Shown: piece after piece, positions 13,815-20,749 of the stretch | Numbering within the stretch: position 1 is the first letter of the stretch | Layout: each line of letters opens with the position of its first letter | Origin: Thiorhodovibrio frisius | GTDB lineage: Bacteria > Pseudomonadota > Gammaproteobacteria > Chromatiales > Chromatiaceae | NCBI RefSeq assembly: GCF_033954835.1 | Contig: NZ_CP121471.1 | Location: 4,148,501-4,212,500 of the forward strand | Direction: 5' to 3' | Length of the DNA: 64,000 nucleotides | Made by a program: the position numbers and the translations under genes | Notes under the pieces: generated by a model | Seen by the model: only the letters and a program-made list of their open reading frames with translations | The model's database searches: none | What the model was told of the DNA's origin: nothing

Positions 13815-14539
13815 AGCGCCACACCGTACCAGATGACGCCATCACCGAGGCCATGGCGGTTGCCTATCTGGACCGCCATCCTGACCTGCTGCTTCACCAC
13901 CCAGAGCTGCTGGTCAAAATGGACGTTCCCCATGGGGGCGACGGCGCCGTCTCCTTGGTTGAGCGCCAACTCGCGCTGCTGCGCGAACAGATCGCCCAGG
14001 AACGCCAGCGCCTCGCTTTCTTAGTCGAGCGCGCGCGTGAGTATGAGTCCCTGTCCGAGCATCTGCACGAACTGACCACCAAGCTGATCCTGGCTCGCAG
14101 CGTCAAGCATGTCCAGGACATTCTAGATGTGGAACTGCGCATTGAGTTTGGCGCCGAGGCAGTCGCGCTGCTGCCATCACCCCCGCCGGACGAGGCGCCA
14201 AAGCATGCGCCGAGCCAAACGCCAAAGGATCCCCAGGAGATTGCGCCAGACACCCCTGCTGCCGCCCCCACAGACATCGACAAACTGCTTGAGCTCGATC
14301 ACTGTCAGTGCGGCCCGCTGAATCCGGACCAATACGCCGAGCTATTCGGTAGCCAGGTGGAAAATCTGCGCTCGGCGGCGCTGATTCCGCTGCGGGCCCC
14401 AAAAATGCACGGACTGCTCGCCATTGCCAGTCACGACCCGGATCGATTTACCCCCGACATGGGCACGGTCGCGCTTGAGCGCCTGGCCGACATCATCGGC
14501 GCCAAGTTGATTGAGCTTGCGCTTTCGCACCATGACTGA
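13811..14539 (+). CDS. DUF484 family protein
   Basis: A 242-residue protein of the DUF484 family, the usual neighbour between dapF and xerC. The N-terminal part (about 1-100) is helical with the family motif [17 protein letters not shown] and a Glu/Arg-rich coiled coil; the C-terminal part is GAF-like ([28 protein letters not shown]). A Pro/Ala-rich insertion of about 35 residues lies in the middle. Function is unsettled. It overlaps dapF by 4 bases and xerC by 8. Confidence 0.9.
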   Translation: MKRHTVPDDAITEAMAVAYLDRHPDLLLHHPELLVKMDVPHGGDGAVSLVERQLALLREQIAQERQRLAFLVERAREYESLSEHLHELTTKLILARSVKHVQDILDVELRIEFGAEAVALLPSPPPDEAPKHAPSQTPKDPQEIAPDTPAAAPTDIDKLLELDHCQCGPLNPDQYAELFGSQVENLRSAALIPLRAPKMHGLLAIASHDPDRFTPDMGTVALERLADIIGAKLIELALSHHD

Positions 14540-15518
14540 CACTGCCCGCGCGCTGCTTGAGCGCTTTCTGAGTCACCTCGCCAACGAGCGCCGACTCTCG
14601 CCCCACACTCTGGATGCCTACCGCCGCGACCTCGAGCGCATCCTGGCCTGGCACCAGGAGCTCAGACCAGAGGCCAGCTGGCCAGCATTACAGGAGCGCG
14701 ATGTCCGCGCCTATCTGGCCATGCGCCATCGCCAGGGCCATGTCGGTCATACCCTGGCGCGCGAACTCTCCGCGCTGCGCCGGCTCTTTGTTTACCTGAT
14801 GCGCGAGCTGATCGTTGAACACAATCCTGCCCAGGGCGTACGTGCGCCTAAACAGGCTCGGGTGCTGCCAAAAACCCTGGATGCCGACCGCCTGAGTGCC
14901 ATGCTTGACTCAGACACCGGCACTAACGCGGCAACTGGCTCTGATCTATCGACTGGCACTGAAACCGGAAAAGCCGCCGCGACAGCATCGACACCGGACT
15001 CAGACCCGCTTAACCTGCGCGATACCGCCATGGTCGAGCTGTTCTACTCCTCCGGTCTGCGCCTGGCCGAGCTGATTTCCATCGACACCCGTGACATCAA
15101 CCCGCGCGACCCCATGCTGAACATCACTGGCAAGGGCTCAAAGACCCGCCGCGTGCCCATTGGGCGCCAGGCCCTTAAGGCCATCGAGCTTTGGCTTGCC
15201 GTGCGCGGTCAATTTGCGAGCAGCGATGAACCCGCGCTCTTTGTCAGCTCCCGCGGTCGACGCATTCATCCGCGCACTGTCCAGCAGCGCCTGCGCCTGT
15301 GGGCCATTGCCCGCACCTCGGACATCCCACTGCACCCGCACATGCTGCGCCACTCCTTCGCCAGCCATCTGCTGGAATCCTCCGGCGACCTGCGCGGGGT
15401 GCAGGAACTGCTCGGCCATGCCGACATCAGCACCACCCAGATCTACACCCATCTCGACTTCCAGCATCTGGCACGCGTTTACGACCAGGCGCATCCGCGC
15501 GCCAAACGCAAGAAATAG
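14532..15518 (+). CDS. xerC: Tyrosine recombinase XerC
   Basis: A 328-residue tyrosine recombinase that with XerD resolves chromosome dimers at dif. An N-terminal SAM-like domain ([20 protein letters not shown]) precedes the catalytic domain with Arg in SSGLRLAEL, Lys in [16 protein letters not shown], and the nucleophile Tyr in [11 protein letters not shown] Ser/Thr/Gly/Asp-rich insertion of about 35 residues lies around residues 130-165 between the two domains; most XerC proteins are near 300 residues. The position after DUF484 supports XerC rather than a mobile-element integrase. Confidence 0.93.
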   Translation: MTDTARALLERFLSHLANERRLSPHTLDAYRRDLERILAWHQELRPEASWPALQERDVRAYLAMRHRQGHVGHTLARELSALRRLFVYLMRELIVEHNPAQGVRAPKQARVLPKTLDADRLSAMLDSDTGTNAATGSDLSTGTETGKAAATASTPDSDPLNLRDTAMVELFYSSGLRLAELISIDTRDINPRDPMLNITGKGSKTRRVPIGRQALKAIELWLAVRGQFASSDEPALFVSSRGRRIHPRTVQQRLRLWAIARTSDIPLHPHMLRHSFASHLLESSGDLRGVQELLGHADISTTQIYTHLDFQHLARVYDQAHPRAKRKK

Positions 15519-15583
15519 GCGTCTTTCCCGTGAAACAGCTGATTCATCCTCCGGCGTGGCCGGGGCGATGCCCCCCCGGAACC

Positions 15584-16282
15584 TTAGCTGGCCACAATCG
15601 GGATAATGGTGATCTCCACCCGACGATTCAGGCTCCGGCCGACCTCGCTGGCATTGGAGGCAATGGGATTGTTCTTACCATAGCCGTAGGCACTAACCCG
15701 CTGCGGCGTGACGCCATCGCCCATCAGGCGGCTGCGCACGGCATCGGCGCGACGCTCAGATAGCTTCATGTTGTATTCCGCGCTGCCGGTGTCATCGGTG
15801 AAGCCGGCCACCGCGAGTTGGGTCTTGCCGTATTGGTTCACGATGGACGCGATCTTATCCATGGTGCTGTAGAATCCGGGCTTGACCTGGGCGGAATCCA
15901 CGTCGAAGGTGGTTGCGCTGGTCATACCGACGATCAAACGATCATCTGAGAGTTTACGCACGCGAATGTCGCCGCGACGGATTTCATCGGCCAGCTCCCG
16001 CTCAAAATCGAGCCGCTGCTGCTCCATGTAATCCCCCACTGCGGCTCCAACCAGGGCGCCGCCAACCAGGCCGATCAAAGCACCGCGCCCGGCGTTGGCA
16101 CTGAGCGAGCCCAGGGCTGCACCTGCTGCGGCCCCGGCCAATCCGCCCATGCCAGCCCCTTTGGCGGCACCTGTGGGTTCTGAGCGGCTGTAGGGATCAT
16201 AGGGGTCGGTCGTGGCACAACCTGTCAGGGCCACCACGGCAGTGGCAGCAATCAGTGTTTTGCTGTTCATTAATTTGGGCAT
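15584..16282 (-). CDS. OmpA-family lipoprotein with glycine zipper
   Basis: A 232-residue envelope lipoprotein. The signal peptide ends in the lipobox ALTGCATT; residues of about 45-95 form a glycine-zipper stretch ([15 protein letters not shown] and [13 protein letters not shown]), then an OmpA-like peptidoglycan-binding domain with [20 protein letters not shown] and [11 protein letters not shown] 16282 is preferred because AGGAG lies just upstream and the signal peptide then starts correctly (MPKLMNSK). It converges on xerC. It resembles YiaD-type proteins; its role is probably anchoring the outer membrane to peptidoglycan. Confidence 0.88.
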   Translation of the reverse strand: MPKLMNSKTLIAATAVVALTGCATTDPYDPYSRSEPTGAAKGAGMGGLAGAAAGAALGSLSANAGRGALIGLVGGALVGAAVGDYMEQQRLDFERELADEIRRGDIRVRKLSDDRLIVGMTSATTFDVDSAQVKPGFYSTMDKIASIVNQYGKTQLAVAGFTDDTGSAEYNMKLSERRADAVRSRLMGDGVTPQRVSAYGYGKNNPIASNASEVGRSLNRRVEITIIPIVAS

Positions 16283-16414
16283 CGGGATAATCTCCTTGGT
16301 AGCCTGTTTCAGATGGTCGCGCCAGCGCTTGGAGCTGCCGGCGGCCAAGTTCTTTCACTGCAAGATTCTGCCACGTCCACGCGCGCTGCGGCGAGCCCTT
16401 TTCCCGGTGGGCCT

Positions 16415-16487
16415 CTTTCTTCACCTTAGACATCTTTCTTCACCTTAGACATCTTTCTTCACCTTAGACATCTTTCTTCACCTTAGA
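16415..16487. repeat. Tandem repeat, 19-base unit, three full copies
   Basis: The unit CACCTTAGACATCTTTCTT repeats three times exactly from 16422 and starts a fourth copy; a partial unit precedes it. On the minus strand each unit contains ATG TCT AAG GTG AAG AAA, i.e. a start codon with MSKVKK; because 19 is not a multiple of three, each copy opens a different frame. The last copy begins a 78-codon frame (16197-16433, minus) that runs over the lipoprotein start, probably a broken ORF. Confidence 0.9.
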
Positions 16488-16489
16488 AA

Positions 16490-16886
16490 AGAACTCGACA
16501 ACGGCTGCGCAAATGCCGCCGTCATGGATCTCCAGCACTGGACAGATAAGTCTTCAAGCACATGCCGCCCCTGCTACCCCGAGAGACGATGACCACCACT
16601 TCCGTTCTTCCAGTGGCCACCCAACGGCCTTCCCCTTCTGACCACAGGGTCGGCGTCTCCAACCTATGTTTACGAGGCTACGTCTAGGTTCACTTGCGTT
16701 ACGGCCTGCACTCTTGCTGTGTGGAAACTCACGACCCCTTGTTACCAAGACGCCGCTTCCTCATACTACCGAGGCGTACGGACAACTCCCCGGACGGGAC
16801 TTTAAACCGCTAGACTTACTGTTGTTACTGCGAACGGCCTGGGTCGAATTGTTTTCCGGCTATGCTGGGAATTAAGCCGACCCTGG
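16490..16886 (-). mobile_element. Probable relic of a group II intron 5' region
   Basis: About 400 bases without an acceptable ORF. On the minus strand TCTAGCGGTTTAAAGTCCCG (near 16800-16822) closely matches TCTAGCGGGTTAGAGTCCCG at the 5' end of the complete group II intron at 22.7 kb, in the same orientation. The other stretches look like structured RNA but do not align obviously by eye to that intron, so this would be a different intron type. No reverse transcriptase and no GTGCG 5' end are present. The call depends mainly on one shared motif. Confidence 0.4.
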
Positions 16887-16890
16887 TCCC

Positions 16891-17019
16891 ATTAACCTCA
16901 GTGCCGAGCGAATGATTCAGCAGGCGCACCAGGCAGGGCTGGAGCTAATCGGGATCGGGATTGCTATCGACGTCAGCCGATTATTTCCCGCTGTGTCTGT
17001 CCGCTTTCGCTTGGAGTGA
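16891..17019 (+). pseudogene. Fragment of a von Willebrand A (CobT-like) domain
   Basis: An open frame without its own start reads SAERMIQQAHQAGLELIGIG then IAIDVSRLFPAVSVRF and a stop. The pattern GLELIGIGI-x-x-DVSR-x-F is typical of the last strand and helix of VWA domains in CobT/BchD-like chelatase subunits and phage-associated VWA proteins. It abuts the intron-like relic, so it may be the surviving 3' exon of a gene disrupted and then deleted. Confidence 0.45.
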
Positions 17020-17084
17020 AAAGCAGCCGGATCTATTCGTAAAACGTCCTAACAATCTCCCGGGACTTGACAATTAACTCTTGG

Positions 17085-17112
17085 TTGCATTGGCCTGAAA
17101 ACTCGCTAAAAT
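17085..17112 (+). promoter_or_regulatory. Predicted sigma-70 promoter of the AbrB/PIN operon
   Basis: TTGCAT (17085-17090) and TAAAAT (17107-17112) are spaced by 16 bases and lie 34 bases before the antitoxin ATG. A TTGACA at 17067-17072 just upstream could be an alternative -35 but has no -10 at the right distance. The local base composition is much more AT-rich than the surroundings. Confidence 0.45.
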
Positions 17113-17146
17113 TGCATTTCTTACTTCATTACTTTTTGAGGTCGTC

Positions 17147-17371
17147 ATGCTCACCAAGCGCACGAGCAAGAACCAGGTCACCTTGCCCAAAGCCATCGTC
17201 CAGACGGTGGGTGAGGCCGACTACTACGATGTCACGGTTCAGGACGGCAAGATCGTACTATCGCCGGTTCGACTGCGGCAGGCAGACGCAGTAAGGGCCA
17301 AGCTGGAAGAACTGGGCATCACGCAAGATGATGTGGGTGAGGCAATCTCTTGGGCAAGAAAGCGCGCATGA
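17147..17371 (+). CDS. AbrB/MazE-type antitoxin
   Basis: A 74-residue antitoxin with a swapped-hairpin AbrB DNA-binding fold: MLTKRTSKNQVTLPKAIV is the canonical N-terminus, followed by a beta strand and a C-terminal helix likely to wrap the toxin. It should bind its own promoter together with the PIN toxin. The stop overlaps the toxin start as ATGA. It is the first cassette of the TA-rich island and one of the few TA modules here on the plus strand. Confidence 0.88.
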   Translation: MLTKRTSKNQVTLPKAIVQTVGEADYYDVTVQDGKIVLSPVRLRQADAVRAKLEELGITQDDVGEAISWARKRA

Positions 17372-17793
17372 GCAAGCCTCGGGTCGTCATCGACACCAAC
17401 TGCCTGGTTTCTGCCCTAATTTTCTCGCGAGACCAATTTGCGTGGCTACGGGAAGCCTGGCAGGCTAAACGTTTCGTCGCCTTGGCCAGTCGCGACACGG
17501 TGAGCGAACTGCTGCGCGTTCTCGCCTATCCCAAGTTCAAGCTGAGTCACGATGAGCAAGAAACGCTGCTGGCCGAATTCCTGCCGTTCGTAGAAACCGT
17601 CAGTATCGAGACAACGCCTGGAGGTCTACCGGAGATTCGTGATGCCGAGGATGTGATCTTTCTGGTGCTCGCAGCTGTAGCCAAGGCCGATGCACTGGTC
17701 AGTGGCGACGGCGATATTCAGGCAGTCAAGGCGCAATTTCAAATTCCCATCCTGACCGTCGCAGAATTCGCCGACTGGCTGCAGGCTCAATAA
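17368..17793 (+). CDS. PIN-domain toxin (COG1569-type RNase)
   Basis: A 141-residue PIN nuclease. Acidic residues are in place: VVIDTNCLVSALI (first Asp), the Glu in VSELLRVL, the Asp pair in IRDAEDVIFLVLA, and VSGDGDI. The family members cleave RNA and are neutralised by the upstream AbrB-type antitoxin. ATG 17368 (MSKPRVV) gives coupling with the antitoxin. Both genes appear intact. Confidence 0.88.
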   Translation: MSKPRVVIDTNCLVSALIFSRDQFAWLREAWQAKRFVALASRDTVSELLRVLAYPKFKLSHDEQETLLAEFLPFVETVSIETTPGGLPEIRDAEDVIFLVLAAVAKADALVSGDGDIQAVKAQFQIPILTVAEFADWLQAQ

Positions 17794-17842
17794 ACTCCCG
17801 GAATCAAGCTCGTGATGTTGGCCGCCATCCCCACCACAGCAG

Positions 17843-17926
17843 AAACCCTGCCCGATGACTCGGGAGCGGGGTTGTCTCGGGCGGTGGGCGTCCGTGCCCG
17901 AGGGGTCAGCCGCGCCGGGTTGGGGC
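17843..17926 (-). repeat. Double-hairpin repeat, copy a
   Basis: Copy a of a family with six members in 17.8-23.9 kb. It begins on the plus strand with AACCCTGCCCGATGACTCGG and ends with CGCGCCGGGTTGGGGC. It is the most diverged at the hairpin base (CTGCCC for CCGCCCC). It shares the left flank CCACCACAGCA with copy e. It lies immediately downstream of brnA, whose stop is eight bases away, and could terminate brnTA transcription. Confidence 0.85.
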
Positions 17927-17933
17927 GAGGATG

Positions 17934-18200
17934 TCAAAATACATGTGAATTAAGCCAATCGCGCAATGCGATATTCATCCGCACCTGCCAGCCTTCGCCG
18001 CTCGCCTTGAATGCTTCAATCACATCAATATCGTAACGGATCGTTAATGCCTGTGTCTTGTTTTTTGTCTGGAAGCGACCTCGATGAATCAGCTTATCAC
18101 CGACATACTCATCGGCTTGAGCAAAAAAATCGTCCGTCAACTCAGGTGCGTCATCTGGATCAATCCAACCGCTCGCTATAGCGTTTTCTTTCGCGTTCAT
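17934..18200 (-). CDS. brnA: BrnA-type antitoxin
   Basis: An 88-residue ribbon-helix-helix antitoxin that neutralises BrnT and represses the operon. The DNA-binding C-terminal region reads ALTIRYDIDVIEAFKASGEG then WQVRMNIALRDWL, as in BrnA proteins. It overlaps the upstream brnT by 41 bases, the usual toxin-first order for this system. A double-hairpin repeat lies directly downstream. Confidence 0.88.
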   Translation of the reverse strand: MNAKENAIASGWIDPDDAPELTDDFFAQADEYVGDKLIHRGRFQTKNKTQALTIRYDIDVIEAFKASGEGWQVRMNIALRDWLNSHVF

Positions 18201-18432
18201 TTGCTTTCCTCATACTGATAATGCGCCGAGTCTTTCCACGAGGTGTCCAGACTATGATAACCATTCGGTCATTCAATTTGCCGGCGGTGATGTAGCGCAA
18301 CTCACTGTAATTCTCGTGGGCATCTTCAGCGGTGAAATGCCGTCCAGCAAAGATCTCATTGGCATGAGCGAAATCCAAACCTCGCTCCATGAGGGTTTTA
18401 GAGCGTTTTCCCGCATCAAATTCGATGTCCAT
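18160..18432 (-). CDS. brnT: BrnT-type ribonuclease toxin
   Basis: A 90-residue RelE-fold toxin of the BrnT family. It starts MDIEFDAGKRSKTLMERGLD, the typical W/F-D-x-x-K-R N-terminus, and ends with RRIISMRKANERERKRY, the family's basic C-terminal motif (I-S-x-R-x-A-x-x-x-E-R). The pair appears intact. No promoter was assigned; bases 18433-18500 contain the likely start region. Confidence 0.9.
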   Translation of the reverse strand: MDIEFDAGKRSKTLMERGLDFAHANEIFAGRHFTAEDAHENYSELRYITAGKLNDRMVIIVWTPRGKTRRIISMRKANERERKRYSERLD

Positions 18433-18500
18433 GGAGTGAGATTAGCTGCCTCCGTTTTGGGAATCAAGCCAGTGAGCGTCGGCCACGTCAAGAAAACACG

Positions 18501-18612
18501 AAAAACCCCCGCCCCGATGACTCGGGAGCGGGGTTGTCTGGGGCTGTGGGCATCCGTGCCCGAGGGGTCAGCCGCGCCCGGATTGGGCTTAGGCTGGACG
18601 CGGCTGGGGTGG
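18501..18612 (-). repeat. Double-hairpin repeat, copy b
   Basis: Core 18501-18594 with a further block to 18612 (GGCTTAGGCTG to CGGCTGGGGTGG) shared with copy e. On the minus strand it contains a GGGCA/TGCCC hairpin and then a long GC-rich hairpin followed by TTTTT, an intrinsic-terminator shape. The last codons and stop of the nuclease-like gene (18589) are inside the extended repeat. Confidence 0.9.
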
Positions 18613-19170
18613 TGCGGACATCGAGGCGAAGTTCGCTCTCGGTACAAAGGTTTCGATGATCTTGCCCTTGCGTTGCAAGACGGTCACGCCTTGGGAGAGT
18701 GCCTGTTGTTTTAGCTCGTCATAGATTGAGAAGGTCGCTAGCACGAGGTGATGTCGATACGCTTGATACATGGGGAACAGGGTTTGAAAGTTGGCATATT
18801 TTTTGGTGAGCAGTTTGTTTAAATCCGCTTCATGGGCTTTGTATTTGACTTCGATGATGGCGACATCTTCGCCATTGACCATCAAGATATCGAATTCGTC
18901 TTCGATTTTTCCTGCGCTGCGGGTTAGGTTTTTATCAATAAAATCATAGCTAATCCCGCCCAGTTCTTGGGTGTCTTTAAGGGAGTTAAAGAAAAACTCT
19001 TCGGTGATCTCGCCCAGGTTGCGACCAAAGGTGCCGATCATTTCGCCGATTTTTTCAAGCTTACGGTCAGTTTTGGCCATTTGGGCTTCGGTTTTTGCCA
19101 TTTGGTCATCGGTTTTGGCCTGGGCAACCGCGAGGCTGGCAACCAGTGCTTTGAGTTCATCATCGGTCAT
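18589..19170 (-). CDS. Coiled-coil protein with PD-(D/E)XK nuclease-like domain
   Basis: A 193-residue protein. Residues 1-45 carry heptad-like repeats (AKTDDQMAKTEAQMAKTDRK) forming a short coiled coil; the remainder has a nuclease-like core with FFFNSL, EDEFDILMVNGEDVAIIEVK, where Glu-Asp and E-V-K fit a PD-(D/E)XK active site. Proteins of this DUF3782-like type are common in cyanobacteria and purple bacteria, often in multiple copies, with no proven role. ATG 19170 is preferred; an in-frame upstream start adds ten residues. The C-terminal residues PPQPRPA are encoded by the edge of repeat copy b. Confidence 0.75.
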   Translation of the reverse strand: MTDDELKALVASLAVAQAKTDDQMAKTEAQMAKTDRKLEKIGEMIGTFGRNLGEITEEFFFNSLKDTQELGGISYDFIDKNLTRSAGKIEDEFDILMVNGEDVAIIEVKYKAHEADLNKLLTKKYANFQTLFPMYQAYRHHLVLATFSIYDELKQQALSQGVTVLQRKGKIIETFVPRANFASMSAPPQPRPA

Positions 19171-19226
19171 GGGACTGGCTCCTTTTTGTTTATACCGCAA
19201 TCAGTGGAATACGCTGATGATAACGC

Positions 19227-19318
19227 AAAAACCCCGCCCCGATGACTCGGGAGCGGGGTTGTCTGGGGCTGTGGGCATCCGTGCCCGAGGGGTCGGCCAC
19301 GCCGGGTTGTGTTTAGGC
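19227..19318 (-). repeat. Double-hairpin repeat, copy c
   Basis: Same architecture as copies b and e. The minus strand ends in a perfect CCCCGCTCCCGA/TCGGGGCGGGG-type stem followed by TTTTT. The higA stop codon (19313-19315) lies at the repeat's edge. It differs from b at GGTCGGCCACGCC. Confidence 0.9.
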
Positions 19319-19609
19319 CGTTACTGCGTGACGGACGGCCACTTTGGCTTGGTCGCGCTGCTCGGCTTGCCAAAGATCATAAGCAAGCTGACCTTTCAAC
19401 CAGCTTTCTGCGCTCGGGCCATCGAGCCACGCCTCCAGACGCAAGGCAAGATCGACGCTGATACCCGCCTTGCCGTTGAGTATGCGGGAAAGCGTCACTC
19501 GGTTGATGCCAAGTTCTTGTGCCGCCTTGGTCACCGTCAATTCTAGTGCGGGCAAAACATCCTCGCGCAGCGTTTCACCGGGGTGCGGTGGGTTGTGCAT
19601 TCTTGCCAT
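19313..19609 (-). CDS. higA: HigA-type XRE antitoxin
   Basis: A 98-residue antitoxin with the classic HigA start MARMHNPPHPGETLREDVLP and a helix-turn-helix in AAQELGINRVTLSRILNGKA. It should bind the operator and neutralise HigB. It follows higB by 16 bases, toxin first. The final residues and stop touch repeat copy c, but the length is normal for the family. Confidence 0.9.
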   Translation of the reverse strand: MARMHNPPHPGETLREDVLPALELTVTKAAQELGINRVTLSRILNGKAGISVDLALRLEAWLDGPSAESWLKGQLAYDLWQAEQRDQAKVAVRHAVTA

Positions 19610-19625
19610 ATCGGGGATCCTTTTC

Positions 19626-19904
19626 TCAGTGATAATCCCGGTAATCGACCAGGATCGCGTCTTCACCCTCAAACACAAAGGTCATCCGCCAGTTGCTATT
19701 GACGGTCACTGACCAATGCCCGGTCTGATCGCCTGAAAGCGGATGCAGTCTCCAGCCGGGCATGTTCATATCACGCGGGCTCGTGGCATCGTTCAATTGC
19801 CGTAATTGCCTTGCCAGACGGGGCGCGTGATCCGGTCGGATACCCGACTTGTTTCCAGTCTCGAAGAAGGCTTGAAGACCTTTGTGCCGGAAGTGTTTAA
19901 TCAT
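19626..19904 (-). CDS. higB: HigB-type RelE-fold toxin
   Basis: A 92-residue ribosome-dependent mRNA interferase of the HigB type. It begins MIKHFRHKGLQAFFETG and contains MPGWRLHPLSGDQTGHWSV and NWRMTFVFE, and ends VDYRDYH with the conserved terminal His. Length is normal, so this pair looks functional. The spacer 19905-19980 should hold the promoter. Confidence 0.9.
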   Translation of the reverse strand: MIKHFRHKGLQAFFETGNKSGIRPDHAPRLARQLRQLNDATSPRDMNMPGWRLHPLSGDQTGHWSVTVNSNWRMTFVFEGEDAILVDYRDYH

Positions 19905-19980
19905 GCCTGAATTGTAGCGTCATGCACTACAATTCACAACGGGGTCGTGAACAAGGAACGGCCTACAAAGGGCGCAAAAC

Positions 19981-20067
19981 ACAACCCCGCCCCGATAACT
20001 CGGGAGCGGGGTAGTCTGGGGCTGTGGGCATCCGTGCCCGAAGGGTCAGCCGCGCCGGGTTAGGCTC
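19981..20067 (-). repeat. Double-hairpin repeat, copy d
   Basis: Slightly shorter copy, with ATAACTCGG in the loop and GGTAGTC instead of GGTTGTC, and GTTAGGCTCC at the right end. The XRE gene's last codons (ending SLTRRG) and stop are inside the repeat, so the repeat has supplied the C-terminus. On the minus strand the T-run is weaker here (TTGTGTTTT). Confidence 0.88.
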
Positions 20068-20372
20068 CCAGAATTCCCTGAAGGATTACAAAGAGGTGTC
20101 AGTTCAATCCGCAATTGTTGTCCGAGTGCCTTCGCGGCACTGCTCAATGTGGTCAGCGTCAAACTGGTATCGGTTTCATCGAGTAAACGATTCAGCGCTG
20201 CTCGACTGGTGTGCATTTTCTCTGCCAAAGCGGTTTTCGTCAGATGCTGAGACTTCATTTCTTGAGCAATCTGCCATGCAATGACGCGCTTGACGGCCAC
20301 TGCTGTCGTTTCATTGAGTATGGCTTCATCCGCAAGAAAATCATCGAAGCGACTGCCAATATGCGGGTTCAT
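20046..20372 (-). CDS. XRE-family antitoxin, probably orphaned
   Basis: A 108-residue helix-turn-helix protein of the HigA/RelB-associated type. The HTH is in KSQHLTKTALAEKMHTSRAA followed by LNRLLDETDTSLTLTTLSSA. The C-terminus (NPSGNSGSLTRRG) is partly encoded by repeat copy d, so the natural end was replaced. Its ATG overlaps the stop of a 44-residue toxin remnant. An antitoxin without toxin may still act as a repressor or protect against related toxins. Confidence 0.8.
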   Translation of the reverse strand: MNPHIGSRFDDFLADEAILNETTAVAVKRVIAWQIAQEMKSQHLTKTALAEKMHTSRAALNRLLDETDTSLTLTTLSSAAKALGQQLRIELTPLCNPSGNSGSLTRRG

Positions 20373-20503
20373 TGAAGGTTCCTAATGATGTCTTCACCAA
20401 TCAAGCGGCGTTCATTGGCGGGCAAAGACTTCAGCCAATCGCGCACTGGTTCGCTGTCGCTTTCGGTGGCGAAGAAACGGACGGTGAGTATGGGTCCGGA
20501 CAT
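20369..20503 (-). pseudogene. Truncated RelE/HigB-like toxin
   Basis: A 44-residue frame starting MSGPILTVRFFATESDSEPV and containing RDWLKSLPANERRLIGEDI, which matches the N-terminus of Gp49/HigB-like toxins (about 110 residues). It stops at NLQ, exactly where the antitoxin ATG begins (overlap ATGA). The catalytic C-terminal two thirds is missing, so it should be inactive. The clean fusion to the antitoxin start suggests an internal deletion rather than decay. Confidence 0.65.
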
Positions 20504-20555
20504 GCGCGTATTGTATCAATTTTGGTCCGCATCAACAATACCACCCCACCACAGC

Positions 20556-20665
20556 AAAAAACCCGCCCCGATGACTCGGGAGCGGGGTTGTCTGGGGCGG
20601 TGGGCGTCCGTGACCGAGGGGTCAGCCGCGCCGGGTTGCGCTTAGGCTGCGCCCGGCTGGGGTGG
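20556..20665 (-). repeat. Double-hairpin repeat, copy e
   Basis: Core 20556-20648 with the same right extension as copy b (CTTAGGCTG to GGCTGGGGTGG) and the same left flank as copy a (CCACCACAGCA). On the minus strand it lies downstream of the group II intron, not of an ordinary gene, so whatever gene it served may have been lost or interrupted. Confidence 0.9.
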
Positions 20666-20749
20666 CTCAGAAATTAATCCGAACCGGAGAGTAAGCCGGG
20701 GTCTCACCGTGTTTAGGTCAACGTTTGTTTTCTCTGTTTTCCGCCTAGT

